From assembly GCF_007829815.1 (NCBI RefSeq), contig NZ_VIWT01000003.1, positions 372,001 to 436,000 of the forward strand: DNA of 64,000 nucleotides, written 5' to 3'. Origin of the DNA: Kitasatospora viridis. GTDB lineage: Bacteria > Actinomycetota > Actinomycetes > Streptomycetales > Streptomycetaceae. The notes beneath the pieces were generated by a model that did no database searches, had not been told where the DNA came from, and saw only the letters and a list, made by a program, of their open reading frames with translations. Positions 49,444 to 57,413 of this stretch are shown in pieces. The position numbers were made by a program, and so were the translations under genes. The number at the start of each line of letters is the position of its first letter. Positions within the stretch are counted from its first letter, which is position 1.

Positions 49444-50271
49444 ATGACCACAGCACAGACCCCCGAGCGGGTGCCCGACCGGGTGCCCGAGCGCCTGCTC
49501 GCCGCGAACACCGCCACCGCCGAAGCGATCGGCCGGCTGCTGCGCGAGGGCGCCGACCCGCGGGCGCGGATCCCGGGAGCACGGTGGTCAGTGGGCGAGG
49601 CGGCGGCCCACCTGGCGATGGCCAACCGGCTGATGGCGCAGATCGCGGCGGGCGCGGACCGCCCGTACGGGGACGGCACCCCGGGCGGGCTGGCGGCGGC
49701 CAACGAGGAGTCGCTGCTGGCCTACCCGGAGCGCGACCCGGCGGTGCTGGCGGAGGTGATCGAGGAGCAGGCGGCGGCGTTCGCGGCGGCGGTGGCCGGG
49801 CGCGACGCGGCCGAGCCGGTGACCACGCCGATGGGCCCGATGGACCTGGGCACCTTCGGCTCCTACCTGCTGGTGCACCAGCTGGGCCACGGCTACGACC
49901 TGGCCCGGGCACTGCGCCGGCCGCACATGGTGGACCGGGAGCGGGTCGAGCTGTCGGTGCCGTTCCTGCTCACGGCGATCCCCCGAGTGGTGGATCCGCG
50001 CACCACGGCCGGGCTGCGGGCGCGGTTCACCATCGTGCTGCGCGGCGGCGGGCCGCGCTTCGGGGTGACGCTGGCGGACGGGGTGGCCCGGGTGAGCGAG
50101 CGGCCGCTGCCGCGCCCGGACTGCGGGATCCACTGCGAGCCGGTGGCGTTCCTGCTGCTCGCGCTGGGCCGGATGACGCCGGCTCAGGCGATGCTGCGCG
50201 GGCGGACCTTGGCCTGGGGCCGCCGGCCGTGGCTCGCGCCGTCCTTCCCGCGGTTCTTCCGGGCCCCCTGA
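49444..50271 (+). CDS. Mycothiol-dependent maleylpyruvate isomerase-like protein
   Basis: 275 aa. The N-terminal DinB/MDMPI helical bundle has ARWSVGEAAAHLAMANRLM (metal His in the first helix) and LLVHQLGHGYDLARALRRPHM (HxxxH-like site). The C-terminal part (about 195-265) is SCP2-like: RARFTIVLRGGGPRFGVTLADGVA, then CGIHCEPVAFLLLALGRM. This two-domain layout is common in actinobacteria with mycothiol. Exact substrate unknown. ATG 49444. It is divergent from the synthetase. Confidence 0.82.
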   Translation: MTTAQTPERVPDRVPERLLAANTATAEAIGRLLREGADPRARIPGARWSVGEAAAHLAMANRLMAQIAAGADRPYGDGTPGGLAAANEESLLAYPERDPAVLAEVIEEQAAAFAAAVAGRDAAEPVTTPMGPMDLGTFGSYLLVHQLGHGYDLARALRRPHMVDRERVELSVPFLLTAIPRVVDPRTTAGLRARFTIVLRGGGPRFGVTLADGVARVSERPLPRPDCGIHCEPVAFLLLALGRMTPAQAMLRGRTLAWGRRPWLAPSFPRFFRAP

Positions 50272-50296
50272 CGCAGCGTCATCACCTGACGGGCGC

Positions 50297-50698
50297 TCAG
50301 CCCGTCGAGGCCGCCTCGCCGTCGACGGCGGTCAGCCGGGGCGCGCCGGAGGCGGTGACGATCACCTCGTCGAGCACCTCGCGGGAGCGCAGCAGGTCGG
50401 CGATCTGCGCGTCCAGCCGGGAGCGTTCGCTCTCCAGGCTCTCGACCAGACGCGGGGTGGTGCGCTCGTTCGGGCCACCGTCGGAGTCGCGCATGCAGGG
50501 CAGCAGTTCGGCGATCCGCTTGCTGTGCAGGCCGGCCGCGAAGAGCTCCTGGATCAGCACGACCCGGTCCACCGCGCCCTCCGGGTAGTCCCGGTGGCCG
50601 CCCAGCGTGCGGTCCGCGAAGAGCAGCCCCTGCTGCTCGTAGTAGCGCAGCGAGCGCTCGCTGACGCCGGTGCGCCGCCCGAGTTCACCGATCCGCAT
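50297..50698 (-). CDS. MerR-family transcriptional regulator
   Basis: 133 aa. MRIGELGRRTGVSERSLRYYEQQGLLFADRTLGGHRDYPEGAVDRVVLIQELFAAGL is a complete MerR HTH with the RYYE signature. A coiled-coil dimer helix follows (SLESERSRLDAQIADLLRSREVLDEVI). One Cys (LPCMRDSD) is present, so simple metal binding is unlikely. It is divergent from the old yellow enzyme gene, with tandem AGCCTCTTGA repeats in the promoter; it is the expected activator. Confidence 0.9.
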   Translation of the reverse strand: MRIGELGRRTGVSERSLRYYEQQGLLFADRTLGGHRDYPEGAVDRVVLIQELFAAGLHSKRIAELLPCMRDSDGGPNERTTPRLVESLESERSRLDAQIADLLRSREVLDEVIVTASGAPRLTAVDGEAASTG

Positions 50699-50730
50699 TC
50701 CGCTCCCCCGTCCCTGGAACTCCCGCTCGA

Positions 50731-50778
50731 AGCCTCTTGAAGCCTCTTGAACCTGACAGTGATGGTAGCTTCTACGGT
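50731..50778 (+). promoter_or_regulatory. MerR-type promoter of the old yellow enzyme gene
   Basis: The 10-bp unit AGCCTCTTGA is repeated at 50731 and 50741. TTGAAC (50747-50752) and TACGGT (50773-50778) are separated by 20 bp, a long spacer typical of MerR control. Transcription would start at about ATG 50785, so the message is probably leaderless. Confidence 0.5.
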
Positions 50779-50784
50779 CTTCGC

Positions 50785-51906
50785 ATGACCACGAACTCTC
50801 CTTCCAGCGCCCTGTTCCAGCCCGCCGACCTGGGCGGCCTGCGGCTGCCGAACCGTCTGGTGATGGCTCCGATGTCCCGCACCCGGGCAGCCGCCGACGG
50901 CACCCCGACCCCGCTGATGGCGGCCTACTACGCGCAGCGCGCCTCGGCCGGCCTGATCGTCGCCGAGGCCGCCACGCCGAACCCGGTCGGCCAGACCTAC
51001 GCCCACATCCCCGGCATCCACCGCCCGGAGCACCTGGCCGGCTGGCGCACCGTCACCGAGGCGGTGCGGCAGGCGGGTGGGCGGATGTTCCTGCAGTTGC
51101 AGCACGGCGGCCGGATCGGCCACCCGGAGAACAGCGGGCTGCTCCCGGTGGCGCCCTCGCCGGTCGCGCTGCCGGACACCGTGCACACCGCCTCGGGGCA
51201 CCGGCCGGCCGTGGTGCCACTGGAGCTGACTGTCGATCAGATCGACGCCACGGTGGCGGACTTCGCGCGGGCCGCCCGCGACGCGGTGGCGGCCGGGTTC
51301 GCCGGGGTGGAGGTGCACGCGGCCAACGGCTACCTGCTGCACCAGTTCCTGGCGCCGAGCAGCAACCGGCGCACCGACGGGTACGGCGGCCCGGTGGCCA
51401 ACCGGATCCGCTTCGTGCGGGAGGTGGTGCGCGCGGTGGTGGCGGCCGTCGGTCCGCAGCGGGTGGGGGTGCGGGTGTCGCCCGGCTTCTCCGGCAACGG
51501 GATCGACGAGGGCGACACGGCCGAGCTCTACCGCGCCCTGGTGCCCGCGCTGGCCGAGGAGGGCCCGGCCTACCTGCACGTGGTCTTCGCCGACCCGGAC
51601 TCGCCGGTCTTCCGGCAGCTGCGGGCGGACTGGCCGGGCACCCTGATCGCCAATCCGGACCTCGGCTGGGGCGCGCCACTGCCGGCGGACGGCGGCCGGG
51701 CGGCGGCGGAGCGGCTGCTGGCGGCGGGGGCCGAGCTGATCTCCTTCGGCCGGGGCTTCCTGGCCAACCCGGACCTGGTGGAGCGGCTGCGCACCGGCGC
51801 GCCGCTGAACGAGCCGCGCGGGCACCAGATGTACTCGGGTGGTGCGGAGGGGTACACCGACTACCCGACGCTGGCGCAGACCCGCCCCCTCGCCGAACTA
51901 TCTTGA
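50785..51906 (+). CDS. Old yellow enzyme-type alkene reductase
   Basis: 373 aa FMN TIM-barrel. LFQPADLGGLRLPNRLVMAPMSRTRA starts the barrel. GFAGVEVHAANGYLLHQFLAPSSNRRTDGYGG has the substrate-binding His/Asn pair and FMN contacts, and ELISFGRGFLANPDLVERL closes the site. It reduces activated alkenes (nitro esters, enones) with NADPH. ATG 50785; no ribosome site, matching a leaderless mRNA. Its last codon and stop (TCT TGA) lie inside the next operator at 51901. Confidence 0.92.
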   Translation: MTTNSPSSALFQPADLGGLRLPNRLVMAPMSRTRAAADGTPTPLMAAYYAQRASAGLIVAEAATPNPVGQTYAHIPGIHRPEHLAGWRTVTEAVRQAGGRMFLQLQHGGRIGHPENSGLLPVAPSPVALPDTVHTASGHRPAVVPLELTVDQIDATVADFARAARDAVAAGFAGVEVHAANGYLLHQFLAPSSNRRTDGYGGPVANRIRFVREVVRAVVAAVGPQRVGVRVSPGFSGNGIDEGDTAELYRALVPALAEEGPAYLHVVFADPDSPVFRQLRADWPGTLIANPDLGWGAPLPADGGRAAAERLLAAGAELISFGRGFLANPDLVERLRTGAPLNEPRGHQMYSGGAEGYTDYPTLAQTRPLAELS

Positions 51907-51914
51907 CATCAAGA
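51901..51914. promoter_or_regulatory. Operator 1 upstream of the tam-like gene
   Basis: TCTTGA-CA-TCAAGA, 14 bp. It overlaps the stop codon of the upstream reductase gene. Paired with operator 2; starts are 46 bp apart. The TTGA/TCAA arms are typical of the MarR/PecS group. Confidence 0.8.
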
Positions 51915-51946
51915 GATCTGATGGCATGCTGGACCCGACCGAAGTC

Positions 51947-51960
51947 TCTTGACGTCAAGA
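51947..51960. promoter_or_regulatory. Operator 2 upstream of the tam-like gene
   Basis: TCTTGACGTCAAGA is a perfect 14-bp palindrome, 17 bp before the start codon. It differs from operator 1 only in the central base pair. Confidence 0.8.
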
Positions 51961-51977
51961 TATCTGGAGGCCGTGCC

Positions 51978-52787
51978 GTGCCCGTGCCCACCACCCCCTC
52001 CTGGGACCCCCAGCAGTACCTGCGCTTCGCCGACCAGCGCACCCGCCCGCTGCGCGAGCTGCTCGCCCGGGTACCCGAGCCGCAGCCCCACCCCGCCGGC
52101 AGCCCGGCCCGGATCCTCGACCTGGGGTGCGGGCCGGGCAACTCCACCGCCGTGCTGCGCGAGCGCTGGCCCGGGGCCCGGATCACCGGCATCGACTCCT
52201 CCCCCGAGATGCTCGACACCGCCCGCACCGAGGGCGAGCCGAGCGCCGACTACCTGCTCGCCGACCTGCGCGAGCACGACCCGGCGCCGGCCCGCCCCGA
52301 CCTGATCGCCGCCAACGCCCTGCTCCAGTGGCTGCCCGGCCACCTCGACCTGCTGCCGCGCTGGATCGCCGCACTGCGCCCCGGCGGCACGCTCGCCTTC
52401 CAGGTGCCCGGCAACTTCGAGGCACCCAGCCACACCCTGCTCGCCGAGCTCTGCCGCAGCCCGCGCTGGCGGGACGCGCTCGGCGACCTGGCCCGCACCG
52501 CCGACGTCCACCGCCCGGAGGAGTACCTGGCCGCACTGGCCGCCACCGGCTGCACCGTCGACGTCTGGGAGACCACCTACAGCATGCTGCTCACCGGCCC
52601 CGACCCGGTGCTCGCCTGGACCAAGGGCACCGCCCTGCGCCCCGCCCTCACCCGCCTGCCCACCCCGGCCGACCGGGAGGCGTTCACCGCCGAGTACGCG
52701 GCGCTGCTGCGCGAGGCCTACCCGGCCGCGCCGTACGGGACGGTCTTCCCGTTCCGCCGGATCTTCGCGGTGGCGACCCGGACCTGA
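51978..52787 (+). CDS. tam: Trans-aconitate 2-methyltransferase-like
   Basis: 269 aa. SWDPQQYLRFADQRTRPLRELLARV is the typical Tam start, then ILDLGCGPGNSTAVLRERWPGARITGIDSSPEML (motifs I and post-I), ANALLQWLPGH, WIAALRPGGTLAFQVPGNFEAPSH and GPDPVLAWTKGTALRP. Tam methylates trans-aconitate, an aconitase inhibitor, with SAM. GTG 51978 follows TGGAGG. Two palindromes upstream suggest a MarR/TamR-type repressor, but no such gene is adjacent. Confidence 0.9.
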   Translation: MPVPTTPSWDPQQYLRFADQRTRPLRELLARVPEPQPHPAGSPARILDLGCGPGNSTAVLRERWPGARITGIDSSPEMLDTARTEGEPSADYLLADLREHDPAPARPDLIAANALLQWLPGHLDLLPRWIAALRPGGTLAFQVPGNFEAPSHTLLAELCRSPRWRDALGDLARTADVHRPEEYLAALAATGCTVDVWETTYSMLLTGPDPVLAWTKGTALRPALTRLPTPADREAFTAEYAALLREAYPAAPYGTVFPFRRIFAVATRT

Positions 52788-52992
52788 GGAGGCGTCGGCC
52801 CCCGGGCTCGCGCCCGGCTCCGCAACCGGGGAATTCGGTTGCACGGTTCCACCGCTGCGGGCAGCATCCGCGTCATGACCACGCGAAAGGGCGACCTGCC
52901 CACCAGCTGTTGACCGGCCCGTGCGCGCGCGGCGGCGGCGCGGACGCCCTGATCCGGCGCGCCCTGGCGGCCGACTCCCCGGAGGCACACCC

Positions 52993-54006
52993 GTGACCGC
53001 GACTCCCCCTCGCCTCCAGCCGTACGCCCGACTGCCCGACCGCTACGGCGGGTGGGAGGTCGCGGCAGCCACCGTCGACGCGCTCGGACGTGCCGTCACC
53101 CTGCTCGCCCCGCCGGAGGCCGCCTGCACCCGCCGCGTGCCGCCGGAGCAACGACCGCGCTACGACGCGCTCGTCGTGGTCGCGGACGGCACCGAGGTGC
53201 ACGAGGTGGAGCTGCCCGGCCTCGACCTGCACTTCCCCAGGATCGACTCGCTGGACGGCGGCTTCGTGCTGGCCTCCGCCCGCTGCCGCCTGCCCTCCGG
53301 GCCGCCTGCCGCCACCTTCGAGGACCTTGAGCGGGAGATCCCCCACAACGCACTCGTCGTGGGCGACGACGGCGCGGTGCTGCGGACCTTCCACGCGGGC
53401 GACGACATCCAGCACCTGCTCACCGACCTGAACGGCACCATCTGGATCGGCTACGGGGACGAGGCCGTCATCTGCGCTCGGCCGCCCGTCAGCCAGCGAC
53501 GGGCCGGTGCCACAGCCACCGGTCCCGTCCCGCGGATGACCATGCCGCTGCCCGGGCTCATCCGCTGGACCGGCGCCGGCGAGCCCGCCTGGTACGCGAC
53601 CTCCGACCCGGTGGGCCCCGGCAGCTGGGTCGACTGCTACGCCCTCAACGTCGGCGCGGACCTGGCCTGGGCCTACCCCTACACCGGGTTCCCGCTGGTG
53701 GAGATCGATGCCGTCGGCGTCCGTTGGAGCCGGCGCTCACCGGTCCGCTTCGCCTCGGGCGTCCTGGTGGACGAGGGCGGCGCCGCCTTCCTCGCGGCCG
53801 ACACCCGGCCCCGAGGGGTCCCCGGCCACTACACCGTCACGCTCGCGGAGAGCCGGCAGGGCCTCCTCGAACCCGTGGCCACGGCGCCGCTCCTCCTCCC
53901 GGACGGCACCCGGCCCACCACGGCGGTGCGCCGCACGGTCTGCCGCGGCAACCGGGCCTGGCTGCAGTTCCAGGACCGACGCACCTGGCACCTCCTGGAG
54001 ATGTGA
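52993..54006 (+). CDS. Uncharacterised protein with beta-propeller-like features
   Basis: 337 aa, soluble. Repeated beta patterns (LVVVADGTEVHEVELPGLDLHFPRIDSLDGGFVLASARCR, ALVVGDDGAVLRTFHAGDDIQHLLTDLNGTIWIGYGDE, GGAAFLAADTRPRGVPGHYTVTLAES) look like blades of a WD40/NHL-type propeller. No catalytic motif is visible. GTG 52993 follows CCGGAGG. The 205-bp region before it holds a small hairpin at 52822-52842 (GCAACCG/CGGTTGC) and no other gene. Function unknown. Confidence 0.7.
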   Translation: MTATPPRLQPYARLPDRYGGWEVAAATVDALGRAVTLLAPPEAACTRRVPPEQRPRYDALVVVADGTEVHEVELPGLDLHFPRIDSLDGGFVLASARCRLPSGPPAATFEDLEREIPHNALVVGDDGAVLRTFHAGDDIQHLLTDLNGTIWIGYGDEAVICARPPVSQRRAGATATGPVPRMTMPLPGLIRWTGAGEPAWYATSDPVGPGSWVDCYALNVGADLAWAYPYTGFPLVEIDAVGVRWSRRSPVRFASGVLVDEGGAAFLAADTRPRGVPGHYTVTLAESRQGLLEPVATAPLLLPDGTRPTTAVRRTVCRGNRAWLQFQDRRTWHLLEM

Positions 54007-54027
54007 CCACCGGGAATACCCCACGGA

Positions 54028-54055
54028 CGGTATTGTTGAACTGTCAACAATACCG
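54028..54055. promoter_or_regulatory. 28-bp palindrome upstream of pirin
   Basis: Perfect 12-bp arms CGGTATTGTTGA and TCAACAATACCG flank ACTG, 23 bp before the pirin start. It is the longest perfect dyad noticed in the window outside terminators, and it is AT-rich, so an operator is likely. Confidence 0.75.
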
Positions 54056-54078
54056 ACCGCCTGAGGAGGACCGCAGAG

Positions 54079-54840
54079 ATGGCTTCCGTACTGGACGTCC
54101 GCCGCGCCGAGGATCGCTTCCACACCCGCAACCAGTGGCTGGACTCGCACCACTCGTTCTCCTTCTCGCGGCACTGGGACTCCGCCAACACGCACTTCGG
54201 CCTGCTGCTGGTCTCCAACGACGACGTCGTCGCCCCCGGCACCGGCTTCGACACCCACCCGCACCGCGACATGGAGATCATCACCTGGGTGCTGGACGGC
54301 GCCCTGGTGCACCAGGACTCCGAGGGCCACAACGGGATCATCTACCCGGGCCTGGCCCAGCGGATGAGCGCGGGCAGCGGCATCCTGCACAGCGAGAAGA
54401 ACGACTCCTGGACCATCGACGGCTCCCCGGAGCACCGCGACCCGGTGCACTTCCTGCAGATGTGGACCATTCCGGACGCGGCCGGCATCCAGCCCGGCTA
54501 CGAGCAGCTCGACATCAACGGCGAGCTGGACCGGGGCGGTTGGACGACGCTGGCCTCCGGCATGGCCAAGCACGCGGGCAACCGGGCCATCGGCATCCGG
54601 CAGAAGCACGCCGCACTGCACGTCACCCGGATCCGGGCGGGCGAGACGCTGGAGCTGGCCACCGCGCCGTTCGTCCACCTGTTCGTCGCCCGCGGCGGCG
54701 TGGAGCTGGAGGGCGCCGGCGCGCTCGGCACCGGCGATGCCGTCCGGATCAACGGCGCCGAAGGGCAGCGCGTCACCGGCGGGCCGGAGGGCGCGGAGCT
54801 GCTGCAGTGGGAGATGACGGCCGCCGCCGTCGTGCAGTGA
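54079..54840 (+). CDS. Pirin family protein
   Basis: 253 aa bicupin. The metal site in the N-terminal cupin is complete: GTGFDTHPHRDMEIITWVLDGALVHQDSEG supplies two His, and SGILHSEKN supplies His and Glu. In YhhW-type pirins this site binds Fe or Cu and may oxidise quercetin-like compounds. Others act as redox-dependent regulators. A GAGGAGG-type ribosome site precedes ATG 54079. A 28-bp palindrome in the promoter and a strong terminator after the stop make it monocistronic and regulated. Confidence 0.92.
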   Translation: MASVLDVRRAEDRFHTRNQWLDSHHSFSFSRHWDSANTHFGLLLVSNDDVVAPGTGFDTHPHRDMEIITWVLDGALVHQDSEGHNGIIYPGLAQRMSAGSGILHSEKNDSWTIDGSPEHRDPVHFLQMWTIPDAAGIQPGYEQLDINGELDRGGWTTLASGMAKHAGNRAIGIRQKHAALHVTRIRAGETLELATAPFVHLFVARGGVELEGAGALGTGDAVRINGAEGQRVTGGPEGAELLQWEMTAAAVVQ

Positions 54841-54850
54841 GCCCGCCGCC

Positions 54851-54881
54851 CGGGCGCCCCCGCTCGCCGCGGGGGCGCCCG
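54851..54881 (+). terminator. Strong hairpin after pirin
   Basis: Perfect 13-bp arms CGGGCGCCCCCGC and GCGGGGGCGCCCG with a 5-nt loop TCGCC, 11 bp after the pirin stop. Confidence 0.88.
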
Positions 54882-54902
54882 GCCCGATGAACGGACGGTC
54901 TG

Positions 54903-55556
54903 ATGTCCAGTCAGCCATCCCGGTTCCGCCGTGCCGACACCGGCCGGGTGGAGGCGTTCAGCGACGGCGTCTTCGCCATCGCGATCACCATCCTGGTGCT
55001 GGACCTGCACCCGCCCGCGCACCCGCCGGGCGGGCTCGGCCACGCGCTGCTGGAGCAGTGGCCGGCCTACGTCGGCTACCTCACGTCCTTCGCCTACATC
55101 GGCGTGATCTGGCTCAACCACCACCAGGCCTTCACCCGGCTGCGCTCCACCGACGCCGGGCTGCACGCCGCCAACCTGTCCCTGCTCTTCACCACGGCCG
55201 CACTGCCCTTCCCGACGGCCGTGGTCTCCACCGCCTTCCAGCACTCGCTCTCCGACTCCGACGCCCGCACCGCCGTGCTGCTGTACGCGTGCGTGGCGGC
55301 GGCGATGTGCCTCAGCTGGTACCTCCTCTTCCGCCACCTGGAGCGCACGCCGGCCCTGCACGTCGCGTCGATGGAACCGTCCTTCCCCCGGCACGGGATG
55401 GTGCGCTCGGCGGCCGGCGTGGTCGGCTACCTGGCGGCCGGGCTGGTGGGGTGGGCGGTGCAGCCGGTGATCGCCGCGGTGGTCTTCCTGCTGCTGCCGG
55501 CCTTCTACGGGCTCACCACCGAGGGGCTGATCGGCCGACGGCCCGTCGGCTCCTGA
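54903..55556 (+). CDS. TMEM175-type (DUF1211) potassium channel
   Basis: 217 aa, about six spans. The signature FSDGVFAIAITILVLDL at residues 19-35 forms the selectivity filter helix of bacterial TMEM175 channels, which assemble as tetramers and pass K+. YIGVIWLNHHQAF follows with the WLNHH pattern. The ATG at 54903 lies 22 bp beyond the pirin terminator. Confidence 0.92.
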   Translation: MSSQPSRFRRADTGRVEAFSDGVFAIAITILVLDLHPPAHPPGGLGHALLEQWPAYVGYLTSFAYIGVIWLNHHQAFTRLRSTDAGLHAANLSLLFTTAALPFPTAVVSTAFQHSLSDSDARTAVLLYACVAAAMCLSWYLLFRHLERTPALHVASMEPSFPRHGMVRSAAGVVGYLAAGLVGWAVQPVIAAVVFLLLPAFYGLTTEGLIGRRPVGS

Positions 55557-55638
55557 CGATCCGTCATCCGGGGGATCCGCGCGGCCCGGTGGCCGTCCAT
55601 TGCGGTGACCGGGCCGATCGACTGCCCATAGTGACGGC

Positions 55639-55923
55639 ATGACGAACGGCTTGATGAGACGGGCGCGCGGCCCGGTACGGCTTCGTACTCACACGGCCCG
55701 CATCCTGAGCGCGGCCGCGGCCCTCGGGCTGGCGGTCGGCCTGACCGGACCGCTCGGCCGGACGGCGCGGAGCCTGGCCGCCCAGCTCGTGCTGCCGGAC
55801 AGCGGCGCCTCGGTCGCCTCGCTGGCGCTCATCGCACTCGCCCTGCTGGTCACCGGCAGCGCGGCGGTGGCCTGGTCGCACCGCTCCTCGCAGCGGGCCG
55901 ACCGCTCCGAGCCGGACTGCTGA
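55639..55923 (+). CDS. Small two-span membrane protein, uncharacterised
   Basis: 94 aa. A basic N-terminus (MRRARGPVRLRTHTAR) is followed by ILSAAAALGLAVGLTGPLG and, after RTARSLAAQLVLPDSG, a second span ASLALIALALLVTGSAAVAWS. The tail is charged. No family is recognised and no ribosome site is clear, so the call rests on codon use and the two-helix pattern. Confidence 0.5.
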   Translation: MTNGLMRRARGPVRLRTHTARILSAAAALGLAVGLTGPLGRTARSLAAQLVLPDSGASVASLALIALALLVTGSAAVAWSHRSSQRADRSEPDC

Positions 55924-56048
55924 CGGACCGTCGGCGTGAGCTGCGGTGCCGCCGGTCCGCCGTCGGCGAAAAACCTGGGCGGCGGTCCGCGTTCCGCGCC
56001 ATGATCTGTGCGGCAATCGATCACCGCAGCACGGAACAGAGGCAGAAG

Positions 56049-56756
56049 ATGAAGATCGCCGTACTGGGCACGGGCGAGGTCGGCCGGACCCTCGCCACCC
56101 GGCTGGCGGGCCTGGGCCACCAGGTCACGATCGGCTCGCGGACCGCCGACAACGCGCAGGCGGCCGAGTGGGCGGCCGCCAACGGCGGGGCCCACGGCAC
56201 CTTCGCGACGGCGGCGGCCGGGGCCGAGCTGGTGCTGAACGCGACCGCCGGGGAGCACGCGCTGGCGGCCCTGACCGCGGCCGGCGCGCAGAACCTGGAC
56301 GGGAAGACCGTCATCGACGTGTCCAACTGGCTGGACTTCTCGGCCGGCTTCCCGCCGAAGGTCGTCGTCCCCGACGAGGGCAGCCTGGTGGAGCACCTGC
56401 AGGCCGCCTTCCCCGGCGCGCGGTTCGTGAAGACCCTCAACACCGTCAACATCAAGGTGATGGTCAGTCCGCAGGAGGTGCCGGGCCGGCACGCCATCTT
56501 CGTCAGCGCCGACGACGCGGGGGCCAAGGCGCAGGCGGTCGAGCTGCTGCGCTCCTTCGGCTGGACCGACGAGCAGATCACCGACCTCGGCGGCCTGGCC
56601 ACCGCGCGCGGCACCGAGACGTACCTGAACCTGTGGCTGCTGCTCTACGGCAAGATCGGCCACGGCAGCTTCAACATCTCCCTCGTCGAGGGCGCTGTCC
56701 AGGGCAGCGCCGAAGCCGCTGTCGAGAGCGCTACCGAGAGCACTGTCGAGGCCTGA
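56049..56756 (+). CDS. NADP/F420-type oxidoreductase (F420-dependent NADP reductase-like)
   Basis: 235 aa. The N-terminal Rossmann motif is GTGEVGRTLA at 7-16, with IGSRT after strand 2 for NADP. Then VSNWLDFSAGFPP, VKTLNTVNIKVMV and the helical end LLLYGKIGHGSFNI. This is the NAD(P)-binding (F420-oxidoreductase) group that exchanges hydride between NADPH and F420. The last 20 residues are an Ala/Glu/Ser repeat. ATG 56049 follows GAGGCAGAAG. Its stop overlaps the next start by 1 nt. Confidence 0.87.
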   Translation: MKIAVLGTGEVGRTLATRLAGLGHQVTIGSRTADNAQAAEWAAANGGAHGTFATAAAGAELVLNATAGEHALAALTAAGAQNLDGKTVIDVSNWLDFSAGFPPKVVVPDEGSLVEHLQAAFPGARFVKTLNTVNIKVMVSPQEVPGRHAIFVSADDAGAKAQAVELLRSFGWTDEQITDLGGLATARGTETYLNLWLLLYGKIGHGSFNISLVEGAVQGSAEAAVESATESTVEA

Positions 56757-57271
56757 TGGAACGGGTCCTGGTGACCGGCGTCTCCGGGGCCGGCAAGACC
56801 ACGCTGGCCACCCGGCTGGCGGCCCGGCTCGACCTGCCCAGGTACGAGCTGGACGCGCTGCACCACGGCCCGAACTGGACGCCCCGGCCCGAGTTCCGGG
56901 CCGAGGTGTCCGCCTTCGCGGCCACCGGGCGGTGGGTGACGGAGGACCAGTACACCGGCCTGCTGGAGCAGGTGCTGATCGCCCGGGCGGACACCTACGT
57001 CTGGCTGGACCTGCCCCGGCGCACCGTCATGCAGCGCGTGGTGCGGCGCTCGCTGCACCGGGCGCTGACCCGGCGCGAGCTGTGGAACGGCAACCGGGAG
57101 GGGTTCCGGGACTGGCTGGACCCGGAGCACCCGATCCGCTGGGCCTGGGCGCGGCACGCCACGCACCGCGAGCGCACCCTGCGCCGGATCGCGGCCAACC
57201 CCCAGCTGACCGTGGTGCGGCTGACCTCGCCGCGCGCGGTCCGGGCCTGGCTGCGCGGGCTGCCGGGCTGA
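56756..57271 (+). CDS. P-loop nucleoside/adenylate-kinase-like protein (FlaR type)
   Basis: 171 aa. Walker A GVSGAGKTT is at 8-16, followed by YELDALHHGPNW as in topology-modulation (FlaR)/adenylate-kinase-like proteins. Then VWLDLPRRTVMQRVVRRSLHRALTRRELWNGNRE and the lid region. Substrate unknown. The start overlaps the preceding stop (TGATG), so the two are translationally coupled. Confidence 0.85.
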   Translation: MERVLVTGVSGAGKTTLATRLAARLDLPRYELDALHHGPNWTPRPEFRAEVSAFAATGRWVTEDQYTGLLEQVLIARADTYVWLDLPRRTVMQRVVRRSLHRALTRRELWNGNREGFRDWLDPEHPIRWAWARHATHRERTLRRIAANPQLTVVRLTSPRAVRAWLRGLPG

Positions 57272-57284
57272 CCGGCCCTCCCCC

Positions 57285-57317
57285 GGGCGTCCGTTGGGCG
57301 TCCGTTGGGCGTCCGTT
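57285..57317. repeat. Three perfect 11-bp tandem repeats
   Basis: GGGCGTCCGTT is repeated three times without a gap, starting 13 bp after the kinase stop and about 97 bp upstream of the DUF6232 gene. An 11-bp period places all copies on one face of the helix. Confidence 0.8.
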
Positions 57318-57413
57318 GAAAGGATTCCCACCGCCACACCGGGTGCGCTAGCGTACGCGACCTGATTGACAGTCAGTTCTGTTGTCGCACATGGCTGATC
57401 ACTGGGGGACAGC

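Noticed and set aside
47070..50588. A 1172-codon open frame on the plus strand
   Set aside because: It runs antisense through the chitinase leader, the SnoaL-like gene and LysRS and ends across several genes. Its composition is Gly/Arg/Pro/Val-rich with no domain, a by-product of high GC third positions.
52802..52817. CCGGGC-TCGC-GCCCGG stem after tam
   Set aside because: Only 6 bp in very GC-rich DNA; too weak to call a terminator.
52875..52913. 12-aa ORF (MTTRKGDLPTSC) before the gene at 52993
   Set aside because: No ribosome site and no recognisable leader-peptide feature. It lies upstream of 52993 but is too short to support.
51909..52988. Minus-strand frame of 359 codons
   Set aside because: Antisense to the tam-like gene, Gly/Gln/Val-rich, no ribosome site or motifs.
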